A program made the position numbers and the translations under genes. Positions 19,967 to 31,359 of a DNA stretch of 64,000 bases are shown in pieces (positions within the stretch are counted from its first letter, which is position 1; each line of letters starts with the position of its first letter). Source of the stretch: Flammeovirgaceae bacterium (GTDB lineage: Bacteria; Bacteroidota; Bacteroidia; Cytophagales; Cyclobacteriaceae); the NCBI GenBank assembly GCA_016709845.1, contig JADJMA010000020.1, positions 1 to 64,000 on the forward strand, in the 5' to 3' direction. The notes beneath the pieces were generated by a model. That model searched no databases, was not told the origin of the DNA, and saw nothing but the letters and a program-made list of their open reading frames with translations.

Positions 19967-21814
19967 CTAAACAGATTTAAGAACTTTTAGCTGCTTTTTT
20001 AGCTGGTCAAGATTGTTGCTGGCTTCAATAATTTTATCATTGAATTCCTCCTTCATTTTTGCTGCATTTTTTGAGCGACCAAAGAATTCGAGATTATTGC
20101 GCAACGTAGCCAGGTCATTCTCGGCCTTGGTTATCTGCTTTCTCAACGATTGCTCCTTGTGGAAAACCTTGCGTTCAGCTTGCGGATCATTCTTAAGGTT
20201 GCCCACTTGAATTTCAAGTGTTGCCTGATCTTTCTGTGCTTCACTCAATCCGGCAATAGATCCTAAATATTTAGTAGTCGCATCTGCAAACCGACTCTTT
20301 ACCGAGGCGATTACATTTTTAGGAACAAATCCGATTTCATTAAAGCGAGCCTGTAGTTCATAAAGCTTTTCTAACGTTCCCCCTTCAGTACTTTGCAATT
20401 CCTCAATAATGGCTTCCTTCAATTTAAGATTATCTTCCTGATCGTGATCGGTCTTTTCAAGAACCTCTCTACGCTGACCAAAAAAGAAATCGCACGCCTC
20501 CTTAAACTCCTTATAAATTTTCTCGCGTTGCTTTTCGGGTACAGGTCCAATTTCTTTCCACTTGTTTTGCAACTCCTTTAACTCATGTGAAGTCCGCGTC
20601 CAATCATCGCTCGATTTTAATTCAATTGCCCGGGCCACCAATTCCTGCTTTGCTTTAAGGTTGACATTGCGCTCTTCATCGAGTTTCTTAAAGAATTGAT
20701 TCTTGTTATTAAAGAATGCTTTAAAGGCAGACCAAAATTTCTTATTAAGATCTTTGGATTTATTACGGGGTACACCCCCAATGGCATCCCAACGCTTTTG
20801 TAGCTCAAGAATTTCTTTTGTCTTTTGATTCCAGTCTTTGATGCGATCCGAATTAAAAGAAGCAAAAGCCAGTACTTCTTCCTCTACTTTCCCTTTGGCA
20901 TCTAAATTCTGTTTTAATTCTTGCTGTAGGTCAACCAAAAAAGCATCACGCTTGGCATAAATTGTATCAGAGGCACTCTTAAATCGTTGCCATACATTTT
21001 CTTGTTCTTCTTTTGGAACAGGCCCAATGTGTTTAAACTCATGATGAAGCTCGTTGAGTACGTGTACGGCATCCTTAATTCGCTCTTTCGAAATCAGTTC
21101 CTCCGCCTTCACGCAAAGTTCAAGCTTAGCTTCCAGATTTTTCTTGCGGTCTAACTCTTTTAGTTCAAAGTAAATATTTCGATGATCATAGAAGCGATCG
21201 ATCAAAGCATTATAATTTGCCCACAAGGTTTTAACCTGAGCCATGGGCACAGGGCCACCCTGTTTCCATTCGGATTGCAACTGTTTGAAAATCTGAAATG
21301 ACTGTGGCGAATCCTCGCCATCGATTAAGCCTCTTAGTTTTTCAAGTATATCGTTCTTCTTATTAAGATTATCGGATTTTTTTTCTTCTAAGCCTTTAAA
21401 ATATTGATTTTTCCGATCCCGGATAAGTTTTACGGTAGCATCAAACGAGTGGTCAAGTTCATCTAAGCGATATTCAAAATCCTCTTCTATTCCGCCTTCG
21501 TTCTTAAACTTTTGAAGAGCAACCTCCCTTTCTGCCTGACGATTTTCATCAAACAATGACTTAATCACTTTTAGCGCTGAATCAACCTTTCGAAAATCAT
21601 CTTCCTTGCTAAGATCTTTTACATAGGCAACAAAGTCAGCTTTGCTAAACTGTGTGAAATCAGCTTCCTGATGATCTTCTTGCAAATCTTCTGAATCGGA
21701 AGAATCATTTTCAGAATGACCCCCGTTTAATTTTGTTAAAACAGAATCAGAAATTTCCTCAACTGCACCGTTAATCTGCTCTTCTTGCACCTCTTTGTCG
21801 TTTTCCATCGTCAT
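19967..21814 (-). CDS. DUF349 repeat protein
   Basis: 615 residues, intact. An acidic, low-complexity N-terminus (about 1-60) is followed by a long, mostly helical, charged protein. Five DUF349 repeats can be marked by their core WKxxGPVP-type motif: WKQGGPVP, FKHIGPVP, WDAIGGVP, WKEIGPVP and FNEIGFVP. Each is followed by a KFW/RFK...F-type helix. The last 90 residues are coiled coil (KQLKVLKSV end). The family is widespread in Bacteroidota and of unsettled function, with links to RNA or nucleoid-related processes proposed for relatives. Transcribed toward the tRNA-Thr gene. Confidence 0.85.
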   Translation of the reverse strand: MTMENDKEVQEEQINGAVEEISDSVLTKLNGGHSENDSSDSEDLQEDHQEADFTQFSKADFVAYVKDLSKEDDFRKVDSALKVIKSLFDENRQAEREVALQKFKNEGGIEEDFEYRLDELDHSFDATVKLIRDRKNQYFKGLEEKKSDNLNKKNDILEKLRGLIDGEDSPQSFQIFKQLQSEWKQGGPVPMAQVKTLWANYNALIDRFYDHRNIYFELKELDRKKNLEAKLELCVKAEELISKERIKDAVHVLNELHHEFKHIGPVPKEEQENVWQRFKSASDTIYAKRDAFLVDLQQELKQNLDAKGKVEEEVLAFASFNSDRIKDWNQKTKEILELQKRWDAIGGVPRNKSKDLNKKFWSAFKAFFNNKNQFFKKLDEERNVNLKAKQELVARAIELKSSDDWTRTSHELKELQNKWKEIGPVPEKQREKIYKEFKEACDFFFGQRREVLEKTDHDQEDNLKLKEAIIEELQSTEGGTLEKLYELQARFNEIGFVPKNVIASVKSRFADATTKYLGSIAGLSEAQKDQATLEIQVGNLKNDPQAERKVFHKEQSLRKQITKAENDLATLRNNLEFFGRSKNAAKMKEEFNDKIIEASNNLDQLKKQLKVLKSV

Positions 21815-21851
21815 AGCCTCTTCTGAGGAACCGTAAAAATACTAAAATCAT

Positions 21852-22426
21852 TCAATTCATTCGAGGGTCTTCCGGATAGTTGGAATAAACCGAAAACCGT
21901 CCTCCCAGGCTTCGCATGGCCTCTTTCCACATTAATTCAGGGGTTGTTTCAAATACAAGCGCATCCGTAACCTGATCGCTCACAATCCATGAATCCAACT
22001 TCAGTTCTTCCTCCAATTGACCCGGTGACCAGCCACTATACCCAGGAAAAATTTAATATCCAATGCGTTGGTCTGATGGATTTCGATCATGGCTGTTAAC
22101 TGCTCGAAATCGCCACCCCAAAACAAGCCATTACCAATTTCAATCGCATCGGCTAACGAAGGTACCCGATGGATGAAATGGAGCGTATCTTGTTGAACCG
22201 GACCACCAATATAAATGCGCGCATCAAAATCTTTTATTGTATCCATTACTTCGCTTACGCGTGAATCGGATGGTTTATTAAGTATAAAGCCTACCGCGCC
22301 CTCTTCGTTATGTTCGGTCAACAATATCGTTGTCCGTTCAAAATTTGGATCGGCCAGGTAAGGTTCAGATAGCAAAAGCGCTCCCTTCTGAGGTTGTACT
22401 TTATTCCGATAGTGAAAAAAATCCAT
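21852..22426 (-). CDS. yqgE: YqgE/AlgH family protein, frameshifted
   Basis: About 190 residues. Begins HYRNKVQPQKGALLLSEP, the family start, with FERTTILLTEHNEEGAVGF and the conserved ILNKPSD. YIGGPVQQDTLHFIH and FWGGDFEQL follow. After a frame switch near 22045 it continues FLGYSGWSPGQLEEELK and ends with WKEAMRSLGG, both typical. The function of YqgE is not well settled. It lies 37 bp from the DUF349 gene and reads toward it. Confidence 0.85.
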
Positions 22427-22617
22427 AGGCTTTAAGGAAATAACGTTAATTAAAGCTGTTAAGTTATTCTTACAAAATAAATCTTAATAAAATGAAGGAA
22501 ATCATGAGTTGCAAATAATGGTTTTATTAATTTTTCAGAAATAATTCGAGAAACGTCTTGGAGGAACATTTTCTTCAGTGCGGTGCACGTACAAAGTTTA
22601 AACTGAACAAACAAAAG

Positions 22618-23256
22618 ATGAAACCCATTGCTGACATAGAAGCGATTACACAAAAGCCTCGCTGGAAATTACATCGGTTGATAAAGATCCGATCGTTCAA
22701 TTTGAAAATGGTTTAACGAAGCGTTACAAGCTGAAGTGCTTGAACCCAACGCGATGACGCTTTCAACCATAACAGAATCTGGCCGACCTTCAGCCCGAAT
22801 TGTGCTGCTTAAAGGAATTGAGCAAAAAAAGTTCTTGTTCTACACAAATTATCAAAGCAGAAAGGGCAAGGATTTAGAAAATAATGCAGCCTGCGCACTT
22901 ACTTTCTTTTGGCCTGAGTTAGAGCGTCAGGTTAGAATTGAGGGAGTAAGCGAACGAGTTCCTGAATCGACTTCAACAGAATATTTTCAAAGCCGACCCC
23001 GGAGCAGTCAGATAGGCGCATGGGCCTCCCCTCAGAGTATTGTAATTAAGAATCGTGAGATTCTGGAAGATCGTGTTAAAGAACTTGAGAAGAGGTTTGA
23101 TGGCATGAATATACTACCCAAACCTCATCAGTGGGGTGGCTATGCCGTTACTCCTTTTGAGATTGAATTCTGGCAAGGTCGGCCCAGTAGGTTACATGAC
23201 CGGGTTGTTTATAATCTTACCAACAAGGGTTGGAGCATGAACAGGCTTGCACCTGA
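22618..23256 (+). CDS. pdxH: Pyridoxamine 5'-phosphate oxidase, frameshifted, stop lost to indel
   Basis: FMN enzyme that makes pyridoxal 5'-phosphate, used by the two aminotransferases elsewhere in this window. N-terminal part in a shifted frame ([10 protein letters not shown]), then [49 protein letters not shown] and [13 protein letters not shown]. It ends with [12 protein letters not shown] and NRLAP, the normal family terminus. Frame switches lie near 22640 and 22710. A last indel after NRLAP removes the stop, so the open frame runs on into the convergent bshB1. Confidence 0.9.
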
Positions 23257-23259
23257 TCG

Positions 23260-23977
23260 CTATTGGATAGCTAACAGATTATCAATACCAATTACCCTGC
23301 GCACAGTAAATCCTTCGCCATAACGAGCACCAATAGCATGGCCGAACTCATGGCCACGGGCTTCTTGTAGATCCATAAAGGCAGGATTAGAAATATACGT
23401 TTCCGGCTCCTGACTGTTGGCATCATAAAACTGAGTTTTAAACGCGCGTATGGCTTTCATTTTTGTTTGCCAGAAATCAGTTACATCAACAATAAAATCA
23501 GGTTGAATCAACTGGCTTTGAATATAATGATAGAGATGCTTTGGTCGCCACGCATGTTGGGCAACTCCATCATCAGTAGTTTGTATTTTACTCAGTCCAG
23601 AATAAAAGCAAGCATCAAATGAAAGGCTTGCTCCTTTTCCGTGGTCGGGATGGCGGTCATAAATAGCGTTGGCAAGAACTATCTCGGACTGATATTTTCT
23701 TATAATTCGAATTACTTCTTTTTGATGACGCTCATCATTATGAAAATATCCGTCTTTTAGATTTAGATTTTCGCGTACCGCTAAACCTAAAATCGAAGCC
23801 GAGTCCTTTTGCCTCCTGATCACGTGTTTCAGCCGTTCCCCGAGTTCCTAATTCTCCCCGCGTAAAGTCAATAACTCCGACAGCATGGCCCATGGCCACG
23901 TGTTTGGCTATTGTGCCGCCACAGCCTAACTCGGCATCATCAGGATGAGCCGCTAAAACGAGAATGTCCAGTTTCAT
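23260..23977 (-). CDS. bshB1: Bacillithiol biosynthesis deacetylase BshB1, frameshifted
   Basis: Zinc-dependent deacetylase of N-acetylglucosaminyl malate, the second step of bacillithiol synthesis. [19 protein letters not shown] holds the metal-binding HPDD motif near residue 12. [10 protein letters not shown] and, after a frame switch near 23805, [11 protein letters not shown] give the second metal His. The end is [16 protein letters not shown]. Length about 238, as expected. It lies 8 bp downstream of trxB on the same strand; both serve thiol redox balance. Confidence 0.9.
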
Positions 23978-23985
23978 TTTTACGT

Positions 23986-25002
<1,017 letters not shown>

Positions 25003-25866
25003 TTAACCCAAGTAAGGTTTCAAAGCCTTACTTCTTGATGTGTGTCTTAGTCTGCGAATAGCCTTTTCCTTGATCTGTCGAACACGTTCACGGGTAAGAT
25101 TAAACTTTTCGCCAATCTCCTCCAGCGTCATCGCATGCTCGCCATTTAAGCCAAAGTAAAGCGCTATTACATCCGACTCGCGCTGGGTAAGTGTTGACAA
25201 GGCCCGCTGCACCTCTCTACGCAAAGAGTCTGTCATCAAACCAGAGTCTGGTTTTTCTTCACCGTCATTTTCGAGCACATCCAACAAACTATTTTCCTCA
25301 CCTTGCACAAAGGGTGCATCCATAGAAACATGGCGCCCCGAAATTTTCATGGTGTCAATCACTTCTGCTGTTGTAACCTCTAACACTTCTGCTAATTCCT
25401 CCGGAGAGGGTTCGCGCTCAAACTTTTGTTCAAGCTCCGAAAATGTTTTTGAAATCTTATTTAATGACCCAACCCGATTTAATGGAAGGCGTACAATGCG
25501 TGATTGCTCTGCCAATGCTTGCAAGATGGATTGACGAATCCACCACACAGCATACGATATAAACTTAAATCCGCGGGTTTCGTCAAAACGTTGTCCAGCT
25601 TTAATCAAACCCAGGTTTCCTTCGTTAATAAGATCGCCCAGCGAGAGTCCCTGGTTTTGATATTGCTTGGCCACCGATACTACGAATCGTAAGTTGGCTT
25701 TGGTTAACTTCTCCAGAGCAATTTGATCGCCTTCTTTGATTCGCTTAGCTAGTTTTACTTCTTCATCAGCCGTAATCAAATCTACCTTACCAATTTCCTG
25801 AAGATATTTATCAAGCGATTGGCTTTCGCGATTCGTAATTTGTTTGCTAATTTTTAACTGTCTCAT
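25003..25866 (-). CDS. rpoD: Primary sigma factor, sigma-70 (short, Bacteroidota type)
   Basis: 287 residues, intact and of the usual length for this phylum, lacking region 1.1. Region 1.2 starts [17 protein letters not shown]. Region 2 has [29 protein letters not shown] and the -10 reading [13 protein letters not shown]. Region 3 has [16 protein letters not shown]. Region 4.2 has [20 protein letters not shown] for -35 recognition. A closely similar second copy lies at 35489-36354. This copy is the more canonical of the two and is followed by a terminator. Confidence 0.95.
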   Translation of the reverse strand: MRQLKISKQITNRESQSLDKYLQEIGKVDLITADEEVKLAKRIKEGDQIALEKLTKANLRFVVSVAKQYQNQGLSLGDLINEGNLGLIKAGQRFDETRGFKFISYAVWWIRQSILQALAEQSRIVRLPLNRVGSLNKISKTFSELEQKFEREPSPEELAEVLEVTTAEVIDTMKISGRHVSMDAPFVQGEENSLLDVLENDGEEKPDSGLMTDSLRREVQRALSTLTQRESDVIALYFGLNGEHAMTLEEIGEKFNLTRERVRQIKEKAIRRLRHTSRSKALKPYLG

Positions 25867-25923
25867 TGAACTTGAGGTCGTTTAAATCAAACACTAAAAA
25901 ACGAAATTTTAGTTCCAAAAACA

Positions 25924-28083
25924 TCAAATCGCAAAAAAATTAGGTGCTCGGTGCTTCTTCTTTTCTTGGGGTTTAGGTAATAATACTTTTCGTGATAATC
26001 TGAATTTACCGGTTTTCTTATCAACCTCAACAAGTTTAACCTTAACCTGTTCCCCGACTTCCATCACTCCCTCCATAGTCGCAAGACGTTCCCACTTAAT
26101 TTCAGAGATATGTAAAAGACCATCTTTGCCAGGCATAAATTCAACGAAGGCACCAAATGGAATGATAGATTTAACAACACCCTCGTATACCTGGTCAACT
26201 TCAGGAATGGCAACAATATTTCTTACTCGCTTCACTGCGGCATCCATTACTTCCTGGTTATTAGCGAAGATGTTTACCACGCCTTTATTACCAACTTCTT
26301 CGATTACGATTGTTGCACCTGTAGTCTTTTGAATTTCCTGTACCACTTTACCGCCTGGCCCGATTACCGCACCAATCATGTCCTTGTCAATCACTATGGT
26401 TGTTGCTCTTGGAGCATGTGGCTTAAGATCTGGTTTCGAAGAACTAATGGTCTTCTTCATTTCACCTAAGATATGATCACGACCTTCTTTAGCCTGATCC
26501 AAAGCTTCTTTAAGTACTTCGTAAGTTAAACCATCTACTTTCAAATCCATCTGGCAAGCCGTGATTCCCTTTTCAGTACCGGTTACCTTGAAATCCATAT
26601 CTCCAAGGTGATCTTCATCCCCAAGGATATCTGAAAGAATTGCATACTTGCCTGTTTTGCTATCGGAAATCATACCCATAGCAATACCGGAAACAGGAGC
26701 TGAAATTTTAATACCGGCATCCATAAGAGCAAGAGAACCTGCGCAAACAGTAGCCATAGACGATGAACCATTTGATTCCAAAATATCAGAAACCAAACGA
26801 ATGGTATATGGACTCTCGGCCATATTTGGAAGCACTTGTTTAAGTGCTCGCATCGCTAAGTTCCCATGGCCAACTTCTCTGCGACCGGGGCCACGGTTTG
26901 GCTTCACTTCGCCTGTAGAAAACCCAGGGAAATTATAGTGAAGGATAAACTTATTGGAGCCATCGAACATAGCCCCGTCAATCATTTGTTCATCTAATTT
27001 TGTACCCAAGGTTACGGTACTTAACGATTGTGTTTCGCCACGGGTAAATATAGAAGACCCATGAGCTGATGGAAGATAATCTATCTCAGACCATATCTGT
27101 CTGATTTCATTGGTTTTACGGCCATCCAAGCGAACCTTTTCATTCAGTACAAGATTACGGCAAGCTGCCTTTTGGATGTCCTTATAGTACTTCTTTACAA
27201 GATCTTTGTTTACAGTTGTGTCCTCAGGTAAGGAAGCCGTATAGTCTTCAAGTATTTTACCAAATAATTCTGAGCGCATGTGCTTGTTAGCTAATTGCTG
27301 ACGAGCTACATCGTACACTTTATCGTAAAGGAGCTTATAAAGCTCTTCTTTAAATGCTTCGTCTTTAACCTCGTGTGAGTACTCTCTCTTTTTGGTTTTG
27401 CCTGTTGCCTCACTTAACTCTACCTGAAGCTTGCATTGAGTTTTGATGGCATCGTGAGCCAACTTAATAGCCTCAAGCATATCTGCTTCTTTAATCTCCT
27501 TGCACTCGCCCTCAACCATCAGAATGTTCTCCATGGAAGCGGCTACAATAAAGTCTAAATCGGCTTTCTCTTTTTGCTCTAAGGTCGGGTTAATAATGTA
27601 TTGACCATCAAGTCTTACAATTCTTACTTCAGAGATAGGTCCCTGGAAAGGAATATCTGAAACGGCTAGTGCTGCTGATGCTGCAAAGGCAGCCAATGAA
27701 TCGGGTAATGCATTATGATCACCTGATATCAACTGAATATTGATTTGAGTCTCAGCGTGGTAGTCATCGGGAAACAAAGGGCGAATGGCACGATCAACCA
27801 ATCGACTTATGAGGATTTCATAATCGGAGAGCCTTCCTTCGCGCTTTAAAAAACCTCCAGGTATTTTTCCTGTTGAGGCAAACTTCTCCTGATAGTCAAC
27901 TGACATCGGCAAAAAGTCAACGCCATCCTTGGCGGTTTGAGATGCAACAGCTGTTGCAAGAATCATGGTATTACCCATTCGCAATACGACAGCCCCATCT
28001 GCCTGGCGGGCTAGTTTTCCAGTTTCAATTGAAATTTGTCGCCCATCGGGGAGACTGCAGGTTTTTGAAATTATGTTTTTCAT
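25924..28083 (-). CDS. pnp: Polyribonucleotide nucleotidyltransferase (PNPase)
   Basis: Phosphorolytic 3'-5' exoribonuclease. 719 residues, intact. First RNase PH domain with [17 protein letters not shown]. The second has [20 protein letters not shown] and [15 protein letters not shown], which contains the catalytic Asp cluster. The KH domain ([15 protein letters not shown]) starts near residue 570 and the S1 domain ([18 protein letters not shown]) near residue 635. It is downstream of rpsO on the same strand, the classic rpsO-pnp order. Confidence 0.96.
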   Translation of the reverse strand: MKNIISKTCSLPDGRQISIETGKLARQADGAVVLRMGNTMILATAVASQTAKDGVDFLPMSVDYQEKFASTGKIPGGFLKREGRLSDYEILISRLVDRAIRPLFPDDYHAETQINIQLISGDHNALPDSLAAFAASAALAVSDIPFQGPISEVRIVRLDGQYIINPTLEQKEKADLDFIVAASMENILMVEGECKEIKEADMLEAIKLAHDAIKTQCKLQVELSEATGKTKKREYSHEVKDEAFKEELYKLLYDKVYDVARQQLANKHMRSELFGKILEDYTASLPEDTTVNKDLVKKYYKDIQKAACRNLVLNEKVRLDGRKTNEIRQIWSEIDYLPSAHGSSIFTRGETQSLSTVTLGTKLDEQMIDGAMFDGSNKFILHYNFPGFSTGEVKPNRGPGRREVGHGNLAMRALKQVLPNMAESPYTIRLVSDILESNGSSSMATVCAGSLALMDAGIKISAPVSGIAMGMISDSKTGKYAILSDILGDEDHLGDMDFKVTGTEKGITACQMDLKVDGLTYEVLKEALDQAKEGRDHILGEMKKTISSSKPDLKPHAPRATTIVIDKDMIGAVIGPGGKVVQEIQKTTGATIVIEEVGNKGVVNIFANNQEVMDAAVKRVRNIVAIPEVDQVYEGVVKSIIPFGAFVEFMPGKDGLLHISEIKWERLATMEGVMEVGEQVKVKLVEVDKKTGKFRLSRKVLLPKPQEKKKHRAPNFFAI

Positions 28084-28143
28084 AGATAGGCTTTAGTGAA
28101 TGCCTACAATTCACGGCATTTCCTTATTTGATTAAAAAGCAAA

Positions 28144-28167
28144 CAGGGAACCTGATTTGGCTCCCTA
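28144..28167 (-). terminator. Hairpin between rpsO and pnp
   Basis: AGGGA (28145-28149) and TCCCT (28162-28166), with an inner CC/GG pair, form a stem. On the minus strand it is followed by GTTTGCTTTTTAATC, so it can act as an attenuating terminator or RNase processing site between the two genes. Confidence 0.55.
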
Positions 28168-28186
28168 TCTGATATATTTTGATTTC

Positions 28187-28462
28187 TTATTTTCTTAGAT
28201 CGAGGTCAGTTAAGACTGCGCGATATCTTTCGATATTGGTTGTTTGAAGGTAATTCAACAACTTTTTGCGCTTACCCACTAACTTTAGCAGGCCTTGCTG
28301 AGTTGAAAAATCCTTTTTCTGACCTTTTAAATGAGTTGTCAGGTGGCTAATCCGGTGTGTAAAAAGGGCGATTTGAGACTCTGGAGAGCCTGTATCGGTT
28401 TTCGTCTTTGCAACACCATGTTTGCTGAACAATTCTTGCTTCTTTTCTGAATTGAGGTACAT
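28187..28462 (-). CDS. rpsO: Ribosomal protein S15
   Basis: 91 residues, intact. Contains the S15 core DTGSPESQIALFTHRISHL, then HLKGQKKDFSTQQGLLKLVG and KRKKLLNYLQ. It binds the three-way junction of 16S rRNA and leads the 30S central domain assembly. Reads toward pnp, 104 bp away. Confidence 0.96.
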   Translation of the reverse strand: MYLNSEKKQELFSKHGVAKTKTDTGSPESQIALFTHRISHLTTHLKGQKKDFSTQQGLLKLVGKRKKLLNYLQTTNIERYRAVLTDLDLRK

Positions 28463-28544
28463 CGCTTCTGATATTTAACTTTTCTATTATTTTAACGCGC
28501 AAAACTATGCGAATCCCATTAGAAAACCAAACCCGAAGGCATTT

Positions 28545-30108
28545 TTAGGCAGTTTTTGAAAACCTACGCCTAAGTTTATCCCAAATCACGTTATAGAAAT
28601 CGGAATCAAACAAGCGGGCATCCGCACGGGCTTGTCTCAAAAAAATCAAGCCAATAAAAGTTAATATTATATTGGCAAGCCACATATCTGCAATCACAGA
28701 AAGTACACCTTGTTTTGCCCACTTTTCGCCCATAAGGGAGAGCACATAAAATAAAATAAAAAAGAGAATGGACATGAGTACCGGCACCCCTAGCCCACCT
28801 TTTTTATAATAGCACCTAAGGGGCACCAATCAGAAACATGGCAATACAAGCAATGGATTGAGCTAAAATTTTATGCCATTGAATATCAAAGGTTCTTCGC
28901 TCAAGCACATACGATCGAACATTGGTATTGTGCGCAACGAGTTGGGCCTTTACCATCCGGGCCTGGCTTAGTGCCATAGAAATTTCTGAAGCACTATAAG
29001 GAGATTGAAACACACTATCCGATTTCAGTTTATCTTTGTCGGTAATGGGGCCCGGTGTTGCTCGCGCAATTTTCGGTGCGTTGATGTTCAATGCCGTAGT
29101 TGGAGTGTTGGGATCAGCCGCCCTTTTAGCCAAGGCAATGGAATCACGACTTCTTTTTAAAAGCTTAATGTCTTGCGGCCATTGTATTGAGTCGTTCTTA
29201 AAGTGATAATTATATAAATTTTTGGCAGATGAATAAATAGATAGTTGCTCAGTCTTAATTAAAGTCGTAACCGAATCCACATCCTGGTGGAGTTCACCCA
29301 TGTTGCGCATAATGCGATTACTCTGAAACCACTTCTTATCTGTACGATTCAGTCCGAAGGAGGACAGATCAAAAACAATTTGCGATTTAGAAAATTCAGT
29401 TCTCCGATAACTATCTTCCGAGGATTTACCTGATGAAATATCATTATCCGCTCCTGACCCCTCTGTATAATTGTAACCATGAAACAATTCCAACTTTAGA
29501 TATTGATCATTCAGAATGGTATACATCTTGCCTGAATCGGCCTTGATAACATCTTTGTTTCCGGTTCGGCCACGATGATCGTAAATGATAACACCTTTGA
29601 GGGTACCATCTGGCATCTTCTCATTTACTTTAATACTTATATCTGGAATGGAGTTATAGAATGCTCCTTGTCGCAGATCGAGTGCCGGCTTCTTTTGTTT
29701 TATATCATAGAGTAAACTATAGGCTTCCAGAGCAGCCTTTGGAACCAGGTAGTTACCAACCAGAAAGGCGATACCCGTCAAAAAAAGTACGAAAAAAAAG
29801 ATCGGAATCAGGCTCCTGATTAACGAAATACCTAAACTTTTAATGGCCGTTAATTCAAAGTGTTCACCCAAATTACCAAAGGTGATCAGGGACGAAAGCA
29901 AGACAGCCAGGGGTAGCGCGACCGGTGTATTGAATATGGCAAAGTAAAAGAGCAATTGTCCAATAACCCCCCAACCCAAGTCTTTACCAATTATATCATC
30001 AAAATACTTTAGCATGTGGATGTTTAACAGAATAAACACCACTACCAAAAAGGTAAGGACAAACGGCCCCAGAAAGGATGAGAGAATGAGCTTATCTATT
30101 TTTTTCAT
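28545..30108 (-). CDS. LptF/LptG-type lipopolysaccharide export permease, frameshifted
   Basis: About 520 residues in two frames joined near 28825. Starts KKIDKLILSSFLGPFVLTF, the YjgP/YjgQ family opening. Three N-terminal transmembrane helices follow, then a beta-jellyroll periplasmic domain from about residue 145 (GAFYNSIPDISIKVNEK, GVIIYDHRG). An inserted linker (about 300-370) is typical of this phylum, and three C-terminal helices complete the fold. It is an inner-membrane part of the LPS transport complex with LptB and LptC. Which of F or G it is cannot be settled here. Confidence 0.85.
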
Positions 30109-30229
30109 CAGCTGCGGACAAAGATAATGTCAAAAACGAAGCCAATAATTTTAATCTCAAAATTGTTATGTTTCTAATCTTAGCGTGTGGATTATAGGAA
30201 GGAGTGAAAGGAAGACAATCCGTGTGAAA

Positions 30230-30280
30230 TGTAGCGCTGGGGGGAGTTGAACCCTCGCACGGCGGTAGAATCCATAGTGG
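30230..30280 (-). repeat. tRNA 3'-end-like copy downstream of GIY-YIG gene
   Basis: On the minus strand it contains GGGTTCAACTCCCCCC followed by AGCGCTACA. The 16-base part matches the T-arm of the tRNA-Met at 30586-30656, and the GCGCTACA end looks like the intact acceptor end that the tRNA copy itself lacks. Its upstream part (TGGATTCTACCGCC) resembles the copy at 30540-30580. Confidence 0.6.
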
Positions 30281-30281
30281 T

Positions 30282-30525
30282 TTATTGTTTTGAGATAATA
30301 CTCCATGCAAATTCTCTTCCCTTTGCTGATTTGAGTTGCTTTTCTCTTCCTATAGCCTCCGATTTTGTTGAGAATTCTTCCGAGTAAATAAGTTTCCATG
30401 GCTTGAACTTATGTGTAAATCCCTTTCCGTTTTCTGAATTATGAGACTTCATCTGGCACTTATGTTGGACGTAAACCAAGTAATTTTTTCAGTTTGGCTA
30501 AAGGGATATAGACTGCCGATTTTTT
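30282..30525 (-). CDS. GIY-YIG endonuclease-domain protein, frameshifted
   Basis: About 80 residues. The N-terminal GIY-like strand KSAVYIP and the YIG-like stretch (KKYYIGFTSN after two indel corrections) lie upstream of the open part. The remainder, ARMKSHNSENGKGFTHKFKP, WKLIYSEEFSTKSEAIGREK and QLKSAKGREFAWSII, has the Arg/His and Glu positions of this nuclease family. Such single-domain GIY-YIG genes often lie beside tRNA genes in Bacteroidota. This one sits between a tRNA-Met and a copy of a tRNA 3' end. The start codon is unclear (no ATG in the corrected frame). Confidence 0.7.
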
Positions 30526-30539
30526 AATTTGTGAGTGAA

Positions 30540-30580
30540 GGCGTTGAACCCACCAATTGGCGGAATAGGATCCACTAAGA
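30540..30580 (-). repeat. Degenerate tRNA 3'-end-like copy between GIY-YIG and tRNA-Met
   Basis: On the minus strand TGGATCCTATTCCGCC is followed shortly by GGTGGGTTCAACGCC. It aligns with the copy at 30230-30280 (TGGATTCTA-CCGCC and GGGTTCAAC) and shares the T-loop core with the tRNA. Confidence 0.45.
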
Positions 30581-30585
30581 GTTTT

Positions 30586-30656
30586 GTAGCGGGGGGAGTT
30601 GAACCCCGACCTTTGGGTTATGAATCCAACGCTCTAACCACCTGAGCTACCGCGCC
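30586..30656 (-). tRNA. tRNA with CAT anticodon (elongator Met likely)
   Basis: Reverse complement starts GGCGCGGTAGCTCAG, with D-arm GGTGGTTAGAGC, anticodon loop TTCATAA and T-arm GGGGTTCAACTCCCC. The acceptor 3' strand is short (CCGCTAC where CCGCGCC/T is expected), so two bases seem lost. Met is the plain reading; a lysidine-modified Ile tRNA also has CAT and cannot be excluded. Confidence 0.88.
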
Positions 30657-30863
30657 ATAAATTGGGAGCGCAAACATACAAACTTTTCTGTAATCCAGTA
30701 AACCCCATTAAGAATTTCCATTGACATGCATTTCACGAAAAAAATCACTGACCTTTTTGCTGATAGTCCTTGGAATGCAATTTTTGTTTATCAGAACTAA
30801 TTGCGATATAGTTTGCTGTTAGCTGAAATTTCTTTAAATTAAAATCGAATAGAAAGAAAAGGC

Positions 30864-31268
30864 ATGGCCAGTACAACTAAAACTTTATACACTAAGGACT
30901 TTGAAGTTCATGCTTCAATTAAAATGCTCTATCCTTACATTCAAACCGCTAGTGGATTATCTGAGTGGTTCGCAGATGATGTTAACATAAGCCCTGAAAA
31001 GGTTTTTACATTTGAATGGGATCATGAAGAGCACAAGGCGATGATGACTGCGCACCGCGCCAATCATTTTGTTCGATTTGAATACTTGCCCGAAAGTCAA
31101 GAAGATGAAAAAGATCCCTCCTATTTTGAACTTCGTTTGGAATTAAATGAACTAACCCAAACCACCTTTTTAAAGATAATCGATTATTCCAACTTTGATG
31201 ATTTGAAAGAATTGGACGATTTGTGGGGAGGCCTCATAGACAACCTTCGAAGCGTTGTTGGCGGATAA
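30864..31268 (+). CDS. START-like domain protein
   Basis: 134 residues, intact. Reads as a compact SRPBCC/START-like alpha-beta fold: KDFEVHASIKMLYPYIQTAS, LSEWFADDVNISPE, FTFEWDHEEHKAMM, and the C-terminal long helix DDLWGGLIDNLRSVVGG. Members of this small family are common in Bacteroidota. They probably bind a hydrophobic ligand; no catalytic residues can be named. Independent gene 90 bp before pgi. Confidence 0.7.
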   Translation: MASTTKTLYTKDFEVHASIKMLYPYIQTASGLSEWFADDVNISPEKVFTFEWDHEEHKAMMTAHRANHFVRFEYLPESQEDEKDPSYFELRLELNELTQTTFLKIIDYSNFDDLKELDDLWGGLIDNLRSVVGG

Positions 31269-31309
31269 ATAATTTTTCAACTCCCACGTACGAATAAATT
31301 CTCATACTC

Positions 31310-31317
31310 TATTTTTG
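31310..31317 (+). promoter_or_regulatory. -7 promoter box of pgi
   Basis: TATTTTTG fits the Bacteroidota TAnnTTTG -7 consensus exactly, 42 bp before the pgi ATG. Confidence 0.5.
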
Positions 31318-31359
31318 TCGCGCGCTACATGCATTTGATACACTCGAACTTTATTCCCT

